Positions 1 to 8,455 are shown, counted from the first letter of the stretch. The stretch is DNA of 63,357 nt from Spirochaetaceae bacterium (GCA_025355995.1 JANXYQ010000118.1:1-63357), one strand, 5' to 3'. Translations and numbers: made by a program. Notes: a model not told the origin generated them from the sequence alone.

Positions 1-785
1 TTGGCGATCACGCCGAAGGCGGCGTTGAGCTCGAGGAGGAGCCTGAGCACGTGCTCGGGCTCCACGAGCTGGGTCGAGTGCTCGCTCGGCTCGAGGCCGA
101 GCCGAGCGAGAAAGCGCCTCTCCACGGCCTCGGGGTCGGGATAGCTCATCGAAAGCGCGTTATACGACCCGACCGCGCCGGCGAGCTTCCCTCGGAGCTC
201 TCCGGCGAGGGCCTGGGCGCGGAGGACGCACTTCCCGAGTCGGCTGGCGTACTCGGCCATGGCGAAGCCGAAGGTCAGCGGGACCGCGTGCTGGCCGTGC
301 GTGCGCCCTACTTGGGCGGTCTCCGCCTCGTCGACGGCCAGGCGGCAGAGCTCGAGCTCGACGCGGGCCAGAAGGGGGAGGACGACGCGCCTCGCGGCCT
401 CCCTGAGGGCCAGGGACTTGGCCGTATCGAGGATGTCCACGCTGGTCGCGCCGAGGTGGACCAGGCTCGCGACGTCCGTCGGGACCTTGCGCTGCAGGAC
501 GTTGACGAGAGCGCGAATGTTGTGCCGCGTCTTTTCCTCTTCCAGGTATACCTCGGCCGGGTCGATCGATTCCGCCGCGGCCTCTATTAAAGCGAAGAGC
601 TCCGGGTCGTTTCGACCCCGGAGCTCCAGGTGGGTGATCAGCAGGGCGGCCTCGGCCCTGGCGCACCAGCGGACCTGCGCCTTCTCCGAGACTATGGAGG
701 ACAGTGAATCGAATGTTTCCTTGTTTGCGATCCAATAGCGGTGGTCGAGGGGGGAGAGATTTTCGAAGATGTCGCGGGTCTCCAT
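1..785 (-). CDS. purB: Adenylosuccinate lyase, partial (3' end outside window)
   Basis: The minus-strand frame starting with ATG at 785 reads METRDIFENLSPLDHRYW and stays open to the window edge (about 261 codons). It contains HLGATSVDILDTAKSLALRE (residues ~105-125), the substrate-binding segment of the fumarase/aspartase superfamily, and GRTHGQHAVPLTFG (~155-170), the conserved ADSL active-site motif. PurB makes AMP from adenylosuccinate and AICAR from SAICAR in cytosolic purine synthesis. The C-terminal signature loop lies beyond the window. There is no Shine-Dalgarno before the ATG; instead TTGATC (815-820), an 18-nt spacer and CATAGT (791-796) sit 5 nt upstream, suggesting a leaderless mRNA. 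The family call is firm; the missing end is only a window effect. Confidence 0.93.
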   Translation of the reverse strand, partial: METRDIFENLSPLDHRYWIANKETFDSLSSIVSEKAQVRWCARAEAALLITHLELRGRNDPELFALIEAAAESIDPAEVYLEEEKTRHNIRALVNVLQRKVPTDVASLVHLGATSVDILDTAKSLALREAARRVVLPLLARVELELCRLAVDEAETAQVGRTHGQHAVPLTFGFAMAEYASRLGKCVLRAQALAGELRGKLAGAVGSYNALSMSYPDPEAVERRFLARLGLEPSEHSTQLVEPEHVLRLLLELNAAFGVIA

Positions 786-790
786 GCCGA

Positions 791-820
791 ACTATGCCAC
801 AGCCGGAAAGCGAAGATCAA
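791..820 (-). promoter_or_regulatory. Sigma-70-like promoter of purB, probably leaderless
   Basis: On the minus strand TTGATC (820-815), an 18-nt spacer and CATAGT (796-791) end 5 nt before the purB ATG. The same architecture recurs upstream of several genes in the window. Inferred by eye. Confidence 0.45.
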
Positions 821-827
821 GCCCCGA

Positions 828-1301
828 CTAGGCGAGGTCCGCGTAGGACGCGCGATCGCCGAGGGCCCGCAGGAGCTCGGCCGGCGCGAGCAGGACCTGG
901 GCGCCGCGAGCGCCGGCGCTCACGGAGATCTCGTCGAGGAGCATCGCCGATTCGTCGATGAATACCCGCAGCGCCTTCCGGGTGCCGAGGGGAGAGCAGC
1001 CCCCGCGGATATAGCCCGTCGCCCCGTGGAGGTCCTTGAGGGGCAGCATCTCGGCCGCTTTCTCGCCCGCGGCCCTGGCCGCCTTCTTGAGATTCACCTC
1101 CGAGTCCCCGGGCACGCAGCACAGGAAGACTCCGAGCCTCTCCCCGCGCAGGGCTAGGGTCTTGAACACCCGCTCTTCCGGGAGGCCTATCTTCCTAGCG
1201 ACGGACGCCGCGGAAAGGTCGGAGGCGTCCACTTCGTAGCCTGCGACGCGATGGGCTATGCCCAGGGAATCGAGCAGTCGGGTCACGTTCGTCGCCGGCA
1301 T
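828..1301 (-). CDS. ybaK: YbaK/EbsC-type Cys-tRNA(Pro) deacylase
   Basis: The 157-residue protein (MPATNVTRLLDSLGIAH...) has the YbaK/ProX editing-domain pattern: an N-terminal helix, a VFKTLALRGE strand with the conserved Lys (~residue 46), CCVPGDSEVNLKKAARAAG (~58-76) and GYIRGGCSPLG (~90-100). Such proteins hydrolyse Cys-tRNA(Pro) misacylated by prolyl-tRNA synthetase. The length is typical for the stand-alone enzyme. The same frame stays open far upstream into the next gene, but the ATG at 1301 is the first methionine after that gene's stop (1319-1321) and gives the canonical N-terminus. It is probably co-transcribed with the GH57-like gene upstream (17-bp gap). Confidence 0.88.
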   Translation of the reverse strand: MPATNVTRLLDSLGIAHRVAGYEVDASDLSAASVARKIGLPEERVFKTLALRGERLGVFLCCVPGDSEVNLKKAARAAGEKAAEMLPLKDLHGATGYIRGGCSPLGTRKALRVFIDESAMLLDEISVSAGARGAQVLLAPAELLRALGDRASYADLA

Positions 1302-1318
1302 GACGGGCGCCCCGGCCT

Positions 1319-2905
1319 TTAGCGCTTGCGCCTGAACATGCGGTAATTGATCGAGGGGAAGAGGTTGTCCCGCTTTTCCAGCCGGGTCAGCCACTCCGTG
1401 CTGACCGTGTTGGAGCAGAGCATGTCGTAGATGCGCTGGAAATTGGAGATCGGCTCCTCGACCTGGCGGCGCGCGAAGCCCGCCGACTTGCCGGCGCGCA
1501 TCAGGAGGGCCCAGTCGGAGCACATCGAGAGCAGGACCTCCCGCGCGGCCTGGTTTAATATGCGCTCGCGCAGGCCTGACTCGTCGGGAAAGCGCTCCGC
1601 CAGCTCGGACATCCGCTCCACGGCCTTGCCCGCGTGCCTGTAGATCCAGTCGTTGGAGCCGTCGAGCCAGACCTCGGCGAAGCCGCCGTCTCCCCAGGAG
1701 GAGAACTCGGGCACGGAGGCCTGGTTCTCGGGATGATCCCTCAGGTAGTCGCTCAGCGTGATCATCCGGAGCTCGCCCGCGGAGTCCGCCTGGCGGAAGA
1801 GGGCCTCGAGGAAGGCGGGGCCCTCCAGCCACCAGTGGCCGAAGAGCTCGGCGTCGAAGGGGCAGACCATGAGGGGAGGCCGGTCCATGAGCGCGCCTGC
1901 GGCCGACGCGGAGGCCCTGCGCTCGGCGAGGAAGTGGGCCGCGTGCTCGGCCGCCCGGGCGGCGGCGGCCACGGGATCGTAAGCCCGCTTCTCGTTGGTG
2001 CGGCCCGTGACGGCCCAATACTTGAAGCCCGTGAAGACGCGCTGGCCCGAGTCCTCGAGGTAGGCGCCGAGGTACTCGGTGGGCAGGTCGAATCCGATGT
2101 CGCGGTAGAAGTCGCGGTAGACGGGATCGGCGGGGTAGCCGCTCGACTCGGACCAGACCGCCTTCGTGGCGCCGGCGTCGCGCACGAAGGCCACGAGCCC
2201 CGAGGGGCATTCCACGGGGGCGAAGGAACCGTTGCGGGGAGTCGGATCGCCCAGCACCGCGCCCCTCGTCGTGACGACGGTGTAGTGCAGGTTATACGAT
2301 CGAAGGATCTCGCCGACGCCGGGGTACCATCCGAGCTGGGGGAGCCAGAAGCCCGAGGGTTGCTTGCCGAAGGCCTTGCGGTGGGCGATTATCGCGGTCT
2401 CCACCTGGGCGGTCACGGCCTCCCTGCAATCGCGGAAGATGGGCAGGAAGGCGTGGGTCGCGCCCGAGGTCATGAGCTCCAGCCTGCCCTTTTTATAGTA
2501 ATAGTCGAAGGCGCCGAGTATGTCCCGGGAATACAGCTCCTGGAAGTCGTCCTTGTCCGCGCGGTAGAGGGCATGATACATCCGGGCGAGCGGAGCGAAG
2601 GCGGCGTCGCCGGCCAGCCTCGCCTCCTCGGCCTCGGCGAGCCTGAGCTGCGCATCGAGGTACTCGACGTAGCGCTCCCCCAGGGCCTTGTCCGCGAGCA
2701 TCGCGGCGAGGGTAGGCGAGATGCTGAGCGTCAAGTGGAAGGGAACCGAGTCCGCCTCCATGGATCGGAAGACGCGAAGCAGCGGGAGGTAGGTCTCGGA
2801 GACGGCCTCGAAGAACCAGCGCTCCTCGAGGAAGCGCGGGTATTCCGTCCTCCTGACGAAGGGCATGTGGGCGTTCAGGACGAGGGCGAGATATCCGTTA
2901 TCCAT
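1319..2905 (-). CDS. GH57-family (DUF1957-type) alpha-glucan branching enzyme-like protein, nucleophile replaced
   Basis: The 528-residue protein starts MDNGYLALVLNAHMPFVR, matching GH57 motif 1 (HAHLPYVR-like), followed by EERWFFEAVSETYLPLLR. It carries GFWLPQLGWYPGVGEIL (~187-203, motif 3) and FDAELFGHWWLEG (~350-362, motif 4 with the acid/base Asp). GH57 branching enzymes make alpha-1,6 branches in glycogen-like glucans. In characterised members motif 3 reads WLPE, whose Glu is the nucleophile; here it is Gln (codon CAG at about 2331), so the protein may be a non-catalytic or altered GH57-like member. The ATG follows an AAAGGGGCGG ribosome site. It lies 11 bp after the DUF4912 gene, a pairing common in spirochaetes, so the two probably act together in storage-polysaccharide metabolism. 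Confidence 0.82.
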   Translation of the reverse strand: MDNGYLALVLNAHMPFVRRTEYPRFLEERWFFEAVSETYLPLLRVFRSMEADSVPFHLTLSISPTLAAMLADKALGERYVEYLDAQLRLAEAEEARLAGDAAFAPLARMYHALYRADKDDFQELYSRDILGAFDYYYKKGRLELMTSGATHAFLPIFRDCREAVTAQVETAIIAHRKAFGKQPSGFWLPQLGWYPGVGEILRSYNLHYTVVTTRGAVLGDPTPRNGSFAPVECPSGLVAFVRDAGATKAVWSESSGYPADPVYRDFYRDIGFDLPTEYLGAYLEDSGQRVFTGFKYWAVTGRTNEKRAYDPVAAAARAAEHAAHFLAERRASASAAGALMDRPPLMVCPFDAELFGHWWLEGPAFLEALFRQADSAGELRMITLSDYLRDHPENQASVPEFSSWGDGGFAEVWLDGSNDWIYRHAGKAVERMSELAERFPDESGLRERILNQAAREVLLSMCSDWALLMRAGKSAGFARRQVEEPISNFQRIYDMLCSNTVSTEWLTRLEKRDNLFPSINYRMFRRKR

Positions 2906-2916
2906 ATTCCGCCCCT

Positions 2917-3660
2917 TTAGTCCGCGCGATCGCCCGGCTTAGCGAGGCCGGACGGCAGTATCCGGAGCGGGTTACCCTCCGATCGATCTTCGACCGGCAG
3001 ATCCTCCACGCCGGACAGCGCGAGCAACTCGTACGACTGGGAGCTGAGGGCAGGGCTCGAGGAAACGAGGCTCTGCCGGGGCGATTCCACCTCGTTCGAG
3101 CGGGCGAGGACGCGGAACTTGCCGTTCTGGCCCGCCCGCCTAGCGCAGAGATCGATGCGGAAGCGCACGCCCGAGCGGGGAAGGTTGATGTACCACTGGA
3201 GGTCCGTGTCGACGACGGGGATATCGAAGTATTCGCGGTGCGCGTCCGCCGGCTCCCCGGCCGGCCCGATCTCGGCCACGCGGAGGAAGAGTCCCGCCGA
3301 GGATTCCTCGCCCCGGAGGGAATCGAGATCCGAATCGGAGACGTCCCAGAAGGCGAAGGCCCAGGACGGGTCGCGCGCGATCGCGCGGATCATCGTCTCG
3401 TTGTAGCGAGTCGCAATGGATTCGCCTAGGCCGGTATCCACGTCGAAGTCGCCCATCCGAAGGCCGGAGTACTTCTTCTCGTCGATATGCCCCGCCTCGC
3501 CCTGGGCCTCGCGCCGGTCTTCGGAGTCGTCCTCGAGAGCGTCGAGGATCTCTTCGATGACGAAGGGCCTCTCGAGGCCCGGCGGCAGGTCGAGTCCCGT
3601 CTTGTCGGCGAGAGCGTAAAGCTCCTCGAGCGATAGGGCATCGAGCTTGTCGGTCTTCAC
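2917..3660 (-). CDS. DUF4912 domain protein
   Basis: About 247 residues. After a short N-terminal helix (DALSLEELYALADKTG) and an acidic linker comes the DUF4912 core: ATRYNETMIRAIARDPSWAFAFWDVS (~100-125), YFDIPVVDTDLQWYINLP (~160-180) and RFRIDLCARR. DUF4912 proteins are widespread in spirochaetes, cyanobacteria and clostridia, usually beside GH57 or branching enzymes; their biochemical role is unknown, though the fold resembles carbohydrate-binding modules. I chose the GTG at 3660 because the conserved N-terminus begins right after it; a TTG at 3696 would add 12 residues and the ribosome site is weak for both. It sits just upstream of the GH57-like gene in the same operon. Confidence 0.78.
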   Translation of the reverse strand: MKTDKLDALSLEELYALADKTGLDLPPGLERPFVIEEILDALEDDSEDRREAQGEAGHIDEKKYSGLRMGDFDVDTGLGESIATRYNETMIRAIARDPSWAFAFWDVSDSDLDSLRGEESSAGLFLRVAEIGPAGEPADAHREYFDIPVVDTDLQWYINLPRSGVRFRIDLCARRAGQNGKFRVLARSNEVESPRQSLVSSSPALSSQSYELLALSGVEDLPVEDRSEGNPLRILPSGLAKPGDRAD

Positions 3661-3715
3661 TCTGCCATTCTGGAAAATATGGAGAAGACTTGTCAAGGCG
3701 TCGCGCTTGGAATGC

Positions 3716-4981
3716 TCATTCGCCCAAGGGCCCGCGGGGGGCTTGCCCTCCCTGGGGTTTATGCCTCGACCTCTTCCTGCGCCTCTTGCGCTTCGCCGCC
3801 TCGCCGCCCTCCGCGCCCCCGGGCTCGACTCCGGGCCTCTCCGCCATTCGAGGCTGGGGTCCCCTCTTCGGAGCCTCCTTCCGCGCGCCTTCCGCGCCGC
3901 GCTGGTCGCCGCGTTCGGGCCATTTGCGCGGCCTCTGCGTCGGGGAGATACCCCGCTTCTTGAATACGATGAGGACCGCGGCCTCGAGCTCGACCCGCGG
4001 GGGGTTCAGCGGGGATAGGAATAGCCGGGCCTCGTGGACCGCCTCGCGGTAGGCGTCGGGCGTATCCGTAAAGCTATCGGGGCGTGACTCGAGGAAGGGC
4101 TTGAGGTAATGCGCGAGCAGGGACGAGAGGCTGCGCTCCCTCGCGGGGTCCATGGCGTGCGCATCGAGCTCTACCAGCGCGGAGCGGAGAGCGCCCGCGT
4201 AGGCGGGGTTCGAGCCGATCATATCGGCGCATTCGGGAAGGATATGGCGGAGGAGGCCGAAGCGCTCGAGTCCCTCGATGATCTTCGCGGAGGAGCCCGA
4301 GGCGAGGATCTTCAGGAATTCCTCGGTGAGCCTCGAGGGACTCGCATCGCCCAGGAGCTCCGCGTCGCGCCTGAGCGCGAACCTGAGCTTGAGCGGGATG
4401 CGGAAACCGGCCATGGCCGCGTACTTGACGCAGCGTATCATGCGGACCGCGTCTTCTTTAAATATCGTCTTTAGGGGGATGACCGGCTCTATTCGCTTGG
4501 CCGCGATGTCCTTGAAACCGCCGACGTAGTCGACCAGGGTAGAGTCGTAGGGGTCGAAATAGAGCGCGTTCAGGGTGAAATCCCGGCGATGGGCGTCCTC
4601 GTCGATCGTGCCGAATTCGTTGCCGACGGTTCCGTTGGCGATGGACCTGAAGGTGCAGACCTCGAAGATTTCCTGCCCCGCGTAGACGTGCACGAGGCGG
4701 AAGCGCCTGCCTATGATGCGCGCCGAGCGGAACACGCGCTTGATGCGGGCGGGAGGGGCATCGGTGACGATGTCGAAATCCTTGGGCTTGCGCCCGAGGA
4801 GGAGGTCGCGTACGGCGCCGCCGACGATATAGGCTTCGTGGCCGTTCTCGCGCAGGCGCTCGACGATGCGCAGCGCGTCGGGGTCTATCCCGGAGCGCTC
4901 GATCTTGTGTTCCGCCTGGGTGTACACGACGGCTTTGGCGACGGGTTTGCCGTCCTCGGATCTACGATAGCGGATGAGCAA
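3716..4981 (-). CDS. pcnB: Poly(A) polymerase / tRNA nucleotidyltransferase family protein (PcnB-like)
   Basis: The 421-residue protein has the class II nucleotidyltransferase head: HEAYIVGGAVRDLLLGRKPKDFDIVTDA (~48-76), with the metal-binding DxD in DFDIVTD, then RRFRLVHVY, EDAHRRDFTLNALYFDP (~148-165) and the FKEDAVRMIRCVKYAA neck (~197-213). The HRRDFTLNAL pattern and the Lys/Arg-rich tail (KRKRRRKRSRHKPQ) favour PcnB, which adds 3' poly(A) tails and promotes RNA decay, over a CCA-adding enzyme, although the two are hard to separate by eye. TTG at 4981 is the only possible start because an in-frame TAA lies just upstream; GAGG precedes it by about 8 nt. A good sigma-70 promoter lies at 5020-5050. 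Confidence 0.87.
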   Translation of the reverse strand: MLIRYRRSEDGKPVAKAVVYTQAEHKIERSGIDPDALRIVERLRENGHEAYIVGGAVRDLLLGRKPKDFDIVTDAPPARIKRVFRSARIIGRRFRLVHVYAGQEIFEVCTFRSIANGTVGNEFGTIDEDAHRRDFTLNALYFDPYDSTLVDYVGGFKDIAAKRIEPVIPLKTIFKEDAVRMIRCVKYAAMAGFRIPLKLRFALRRDAELLGDASPSRLTEEFLKILASGSSAKIIEGLERFGLLRHILPECADMIGSNPAYAGALRSALVELDAHAMDPARERSLSSLLAHYLKPFLESRPDSFTDTPDAYREAVHEARLFLSPLNPPRVELEAAVLIVFKKRGISPTQRPRKWPERGDQRGAEGARKEAPKRGPQPRMAERPGVEPGGAEGGEAAKRKRRRKRSRHKPQGGQAPRGPLGE

Positions 4982-5019
4982 TGCTTATGCCTCGTCGCTC
5001 TACGGATGAAATGCCGTTT

Positions 5020-5050
5020 ATTATACAATCGAAGGGCGGAGAGCGGTCAA
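5020..5050 (-). promoter_or_regulatory. Sigma-70-like promoter of pcnB
   Basis: On the minus strand TTGACC (5050-5045), a 19-nt spacer and a perfect TATAAT (5025-5020) precede the pcnB start at 4981 by about 40 nt. The spacer is slightly long. Confidence 0.55.
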
Positions 5051-5096
5051 TCAGGTCTTGCCGAACCTTTGCGAGGCTAGGGCTCGCGCGCGAGGC

Positions 5097-6068
5097 CTAG
5101 CCTCGCGACAGCTTGGCCTCGAGCCATGCCTTGATATCGCCCACCACCTCGTCCCGGTTGGTCTCGTTCAGGACCTCGTGCCGAGCGCCGGGGTAGAGTC
5201 GGGTCGCGACGTCTTGGAGGCCGACCGCCTTGAATTTACCCGAGAGCAGGGAAACGAAGCCTTTGGCGCCTCCCAGCGGGTCCTCGGCCCCGGCGATAAT
5301 GAAGATCGGCACGGGCTTGCGCAGCCCGGAGAAGGACGCCCCCGGCCCGTATAGGGAGGAAAAGCCCGCGAAGAGATCCCGGTAGAAGCCGAAGCTGCAC
5401 ACGAAGCCGCAGAGAGGGTCGGCCACATACTTGTCCACCTCCGCGGCATCGCGGGAGAGCCAATCGCAGGGCGTGCGAGCGGGCGCGAAATCCCCGTTAT
5501 TCGCTTCGAAGCTCATCTTATGGAGGATTCTCGCAGGCGCTTTTTGGCCCTTTATAGCAGAGCCGAGCCCAGCGATCAGCTTGCCGAAGGCGCCTAGCAA
5601 TGGAGAAGGAGGCGCGGGTACGCCCGAAAGCACGCAGCCGGCGAGCTCTTTACCGTAGGAGAAGAGATAGGATTCGGCCAGGAGGGAGCCCATCGAGTGG
5701 CCGAGGAGGAAGAGAGGAAGGCCCGGATACTCGACCGCGGCGGCCAGGGCGACCTCGTGGAGGTCGTCGCGGACCCTGGAAAAACCGTCCCGCTCGGCCA
5801 ACCAGCCAAGCTCGCCCGAGTCGCCGTCAGCCGTTCGGCCATGGCCGCGATGGTCGGGCGCGTAGGTCGCCCAGCCCGAGGCTGCCATGGCAGCGGCGAG
5901 GCCTTCGTATCGCGCGGAGTGCTCCGCCATCCCATGGGCCAGGAGGAGAAGGGCCTTGGGGGTCCCGGACGGGAGCCATTTACGGACGAATACCTTCTTG
6001 CCGTCGGAAGTCGTATGTAAAAAGTCGGATGATTTCACCTTAGCCTCCGATTCGCGGTCCTCTGGCAT
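5097..6068 (-). CDS. Alpha/beta hydrolase, lysophospholipase/monoacylglycerol-lipase type
   Basis: The 323-residue protein shows the serine aminopeptidase S33/Hydrolase_4 layout: LLLLAHGMAEHSARYEGLA (~38-56, oxyanion-hole HG), YAPDHRGHGRT (~70-80) and LFLLGHSMGSLLAESYL (~111-127), whose GHSMG holds the nucleophile Ser. A charge-relay Asp in IIAGAEDPLGG (~255-265) and His in LYPGARHEVLNE (~290-300) complete the triad. It probably cleaves monoacylglycerols or lysophospholipids in the cytosol. The ATG at 6068 has a strong AGGAGG 7-8 nt upstream; an in-frame TTG further upstream (6122) lacks this and is rejected. No signal peptide is seen. Confidence 0.85.
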   Translation of the reverse strand: MPEDRESEAKVKSSDFLHTTSDGKKVFVRKWLPSGTPKALLLLAHGMAEHSARYEGLAAAMAASGWATYAPDHRGHGRTADGDSGELGWLAERDGFSRVRDDLHEVALAAAVEYPGLPLFLLGHSMGSLLAESYLFSYGKELAGCVLSGVPAPPSPLLGAFGKLIAGLGSAIKGQKAPARILHKMSFEANNGDFAPARTPCDWLSRDAAEVDKYVADPLCGFVCSFGFYRDLFAGFSSLYGPGASFSGLRKPVPIFIIAGAEDPLGGAKGFVSLLSGKFKAVGLQDVATRLYPGARHEVLNETNRDEVVGDIKAWLEAKLSRG

Positions 6069-6118
6069 TGTACGTCCTCCTGCTGGATCGGACAACGGGT
6101 GAAGAATTAGGGAATGAC

Positions 6119-6146
6119 TCAAGTTTATGGGGCTATCTGCCGATAT
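6119..6146 (+). promoter_or_regulatory. Sigma-28-like promoter upstream of flaB1
   Basis: TCAAGTTT (6119-6126) and GCCGATAT (6139-6146) resemble the FliA consensus TAAAGTTT / GCCGATAA; the gap from TCAA to GCCG is 16 nt, one more than in enterics. No plus-strand gene lies upstream, so it must serve flaB1 or the short RNA ending at 6243. Spirochaetes encode FliA and use it for flagellins. Confidence 0.6.
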
Positions 6147-6152
6147 ACAGGG

Positions 6153-6243
6153 CGAGGGACCGTGAACCGACGGCCTCGAGGGGGCGGAGACTCCGGTCCT
6201 CCTCTTATATTGTCGGATGCCGGGGTTCCGGCATTAGCTTTTT
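6153..6243 (+). ncRNA. Candidate small RNA or flaB1 leader attenuator
   Basis: From the predicted +1 (7 nt after the GCCGATAT box) the sequence immediately forms a stem: CGAGG (6153-6157) plus CCGT (6160-6163) pair with ACGG (6170-6173) and CCTCG (6174-6178). A C/U-rich CCTCCTC stretch (6198-6204), able to pair with Shine-Dalgarno sequences, follows, and then a perfect hairpin ATGCCGG-GGTT-CCGGCAT (6217-6234) with TAGCTTTTT. The unit is about 91 nt long and ends 117 nt before the flaB1 ATG. Either a free small RNA or a premature-termination leader is possible; no protein is encoded. Confidence 0.45.
6217..6243 (+). terminator. Intrinsic terminator-like hairpin in the flaB1 leader
   Basis: A perfect 7-bp stem with a GGTT loop (6217-6234) is followed by TAG and a run of five T ending at 6243. 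Its position between a promoter and the flaB1 start is unexpected because no plus-strand gene lies before it. Confidence 0.55.
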
Positions 6244-6359
6244 CGCTTGGCTTGGCATGAAAGGAGGCGGATCGGGGAGCAGGCAGGGCGTAAAAGTCGC
6301 ATTTGCATTGGGAAAACCGGGGCATGGATGCCCCGCGACATAATTCAAGGAGGATTATC

Positions 6360-7220
6360 ATGATCATCAACCACAACCTGAGCGCCATGTTCGCCGACAG
6401 GTCCCTTCGCGTCACCAATGACGCTACCGGCAAGAACATGGAAAAGCTCTCCTCGGGCATGGCGATTAACCGCGCCGGCGACGACGCCTCCGGCCTCGCC
6501 GTTTCCGAGAAGATGCGCAGCCAGATCCGCGGCCTCAATCAGGCGAGCAAGAACGCGGCGAACGGCATTTCCTTCATACAGACCACGGAAGGCTACCTCC
6601 AGGAGAGCCAGGACATCCTTCAACGCCTCCGCGAGCTCTCCGTGCAGGCCGCGAACGGCGTGTATACCTCCGAGGACCGCATGCAGATCCAGGTCGAGGT
6701 ATCCCAGCTCGTCGACGAGATCGACCGCATCGCCAGCCACGCCCAGTTCAACGGCATGAACCTCCTCACCGGCAGGTTCGCCCGCGACAACGGCGGGAAC
6801 TCGGTGACCGGCTCCATGTGGTTCCAGATCGGCGCCAACATGGACCAGCGCAAGCGGGTCTATATCGGCACGATGACCGCCAAGGCCCTCGGCGTGCGGA
6901 ACCCCGGGAACGACGGCATAGTCACCCTAGAGAACGCCGACGGCGCCAATAGGACGATCGGCGTCATCGACAACGCCCTCAAGGCGGTCAATAAGCAGCG
7001 CGCCGACCTCGGCGCCTACCAGAACCGCCTCGAGCACGCCATAAAGGGCATCGACGTCGGCGCCGAGAACATGCAGGCTGCCGAGAGCCGCATCCGCGAC
7101 ACCGACATGGCCAGCCAGATGGTCGAGTACACCAAGAACCGGATCCTGGTCCAGGCGGGCAGCGCCATGCTGGCCCAGGCCAACCAGAGGACGCAGTCGG
7201 TCTTGCAGTTGCTCCAGTAG
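6360..7220 (+). CDS. flaB: Periplasmic flagellar filament core protein FlaB (first copy)
   Basis: The 286-residue protein begins [18 protein letters not shown] and has the flagellin N-terminal D0/D1 helices ([24 protein letters not shown], ~30-53; [15 protein letters not shown]) and C-terminal helix ending [20 protein letters not shown]. FlaB is the core of spirochaete periplasmic flagella and lacks a signal peptide because it is exported through the flagellar type III path. ATG 6360 has AAGGAGG (6347-6353); an in-frame ATG at 6303 lies too far from it. The leader contains a sigma-28-like promoter, a terminator-like hairpin and a second hairpin (GGGGCA/TGCCCC near 6320-6335). About two-thirds identical by eye to the next gene, from which it differs mainly in the variable centre. 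Confidence 0.95.
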   Translation: MIINHNLSAMFADRSLRVTNDATGKNMEKLSSGMAINRAGDDASGLAVSEKMRSQIRGLNQASKNAANGISFIQTTEGYLQESQDILQRLRELSVQAANGVYTSEDRMQIQVEVSQLVDEIDRIASHAQFNGMNLLTGRFARDNGGNSVTGSMWFQIGANMDQRKRVYIGTMTAKALGVRNPGNDGIVTLENADGANRTIGVIDNALKAVNKQRADLGAYQNRLEHAIKGIDVGAENMQAAESRIRDTDMASQMVEYTKNRILVQAGSAMLAQANQRTQSVLQLLQ

Positions 7221-7234
7221 CATAGTATCATTAG

Positions 7235-7276
7235 GGGGCAGACGGACCTTCGGGGCCGTCTGCCCCTTCGGTCTTT
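7235..7276 (+). terminator. Terminator after flaB1
   Basis: An 11-bp perfect stem, GGGGCAGACGG (7235-7245) with CCGTCTGCCCC (7256-7266), starts 15 nt after the flaB1 stop and is followed by TTCGGTCTTT. The T-tract is weak, so partial read-through into flaB2 is possible. The rest of the 237-bp gap to flaB2 shows only a TTGACA (7275-7280) without a good -10 box. Confidence 0.6.
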
Positions 7277-7457
7277 GACAGATACTCTCCCGCGCGCACA
7301 GGCATAGAGGGCGCCCTACAGAAGGGGCGCGCTCCTTGCCGCACGGGGACGAACGGAATGGGACGGCGCGAATTTTCGCCCCTTTCCCCGGTCGGCGTGC
7401 GCGCAAGGAACGCGATGGCATGGAAGGCCGTCGTGGAAATTCCTCAAGGAGGGTTAC

Positions 7458-8306
7458 ATGATCATCAACCACAACATGAGCGCGATGTACGCGAATCGCA
7501 CGCTCGGCAACACGGGCGTGGACATCGCTAAGGACATCGAGAAGCTCAGCTCCGGTCAACGCATCAACAGGGCGGGCGACGACGCTTCGGGGCTCGCGGT
7601 CTCCGAGAAGCTCCGCGGCCAGATCCGCGGCCTCAACCAGGCCACCAAGAACATCGAGAACGGCATATCCTTCATCCAGACTTCGGAAGGCTATCTCGGG
7701 GAAACCCAGGATATCCTGCACCGAATGCGCGAACTCGCTGTCCAGGGCGCCAACGGCGTATACACCACCGAGGATCGAATGCAGATCCAGGTCGAGGTAT
7801 CGCAGCTGGTCGACGAGATCAACCGAATCGCCAGTCATGCCCAGTTCAACGGGATGAACATCCTCACCGGCCGCTTCGCGAAGAACGGCCCGGCGATCAT
7901 GCAGTTCCAGGTTGGCGCGAACATGGACCAGAACAAACAGGTCTACATCGGAACGATGACCGCCGAGGCCCTCGGGCTCAAGGGAGCCCAGGGTACGACG
8001 GACATGGTCACGATCGAGGACCCCGCGAAGGCGAACCAGGCTATCGGGAAGCTCGACTCGGCCCTCAAGGTCGTGTCCAAGCAGCGAGCCGACCTCGGCG
8101 CGTACCAGAACCGCTTCGAAATGGCGGCCAAGGGCGTGTCCGTCGCGGCCGAGAACCTGCAGGCCGCCGAGAGCCGCATACGCGACACCGACATGGCGAG
8201 CGAGATGGTGAACTACGTGAAGAACCAGATCCTCGACCGCGCCGGCTCCGCCATGCTAGCTCAGGCCAATACGCGTTCGCAGAACGTAATGACTCTTCTA
8301 GGCTGA
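7458..8306 (+). CDS. flaB: Periplasmic flagellar filament core protein FlaB (second copy)
   Basis: The 282-residue paralogue of the preceding gene begins [18 protein letters not shown] with the same D0/D1 signatures ([20 protein letters not shown]) and ends [20 protein letters not shown]. The segment around residues 135-200 differs from copy one, as usual for multiple FlaB isoforms that co-assemble into one spirochaete filament. CAAGGAGG precedes the ATG by 6 nt. A strong terminator follows at 8398-8431. Separate upstream and downstream terminators suggest that the two copies can be expressed at different levels. Confidence 0.95.
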   Translation: MIINHNMSAMYANRTLGNTGVDIAKDIEKLSSGQRINRAGDDASGLAVSEKLRGQIRGLNQATKNIENGISFIQTSEGYLGETQDILHRMRELAVQGANGVYTTEDRMQIQVEVSQLVDEINRIASHAQFNGMNILTGRFAKNGPAIMQFQVGANMDQNKQVYIGTMTAEALGLKGAQGTTDMVTIEDPAKANQAIGKLDSALKVVSKQRADLGAYQNRFEMAAKGVSVAAENLQAAESRIRDTDMASEMVNYVKNQILDRAGSAMLAQANTRSQNVMTLLG

Positions 8307-8370
8307 CGGTAAACCGTTCATCAAGGATGAGGTAACGAGAGACTTCTGGACGTCTTCTCTCGAATTCCTC

Positions 8371-8431
8371 GCGCCGGCGCGTACGCGCCGGCTATCGGCG
8401 GGAGGGGAACGCGCCCCCTTCCCGCTTTTTT
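8371..8431 (+). terminator. Terminator after flaB2 (double hairpin)
   Basis: A near-perfect inverted repeat GCCGGCGCG-TA-CGCGCCGGC (around 8373-8392) is followed by a second stem, GCGGGAGGGG (8398-8407) with CCCCTTCCCGC (8415-8425), and six T (8426-8431). This separates flaB2 from flaG, although some read-through is likely because flaG begins only 25 nt later. Confidence 0.75.
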
Positions 8432-8455
8432 CAGCTTTCGTGTCGGAGGCTTGAT

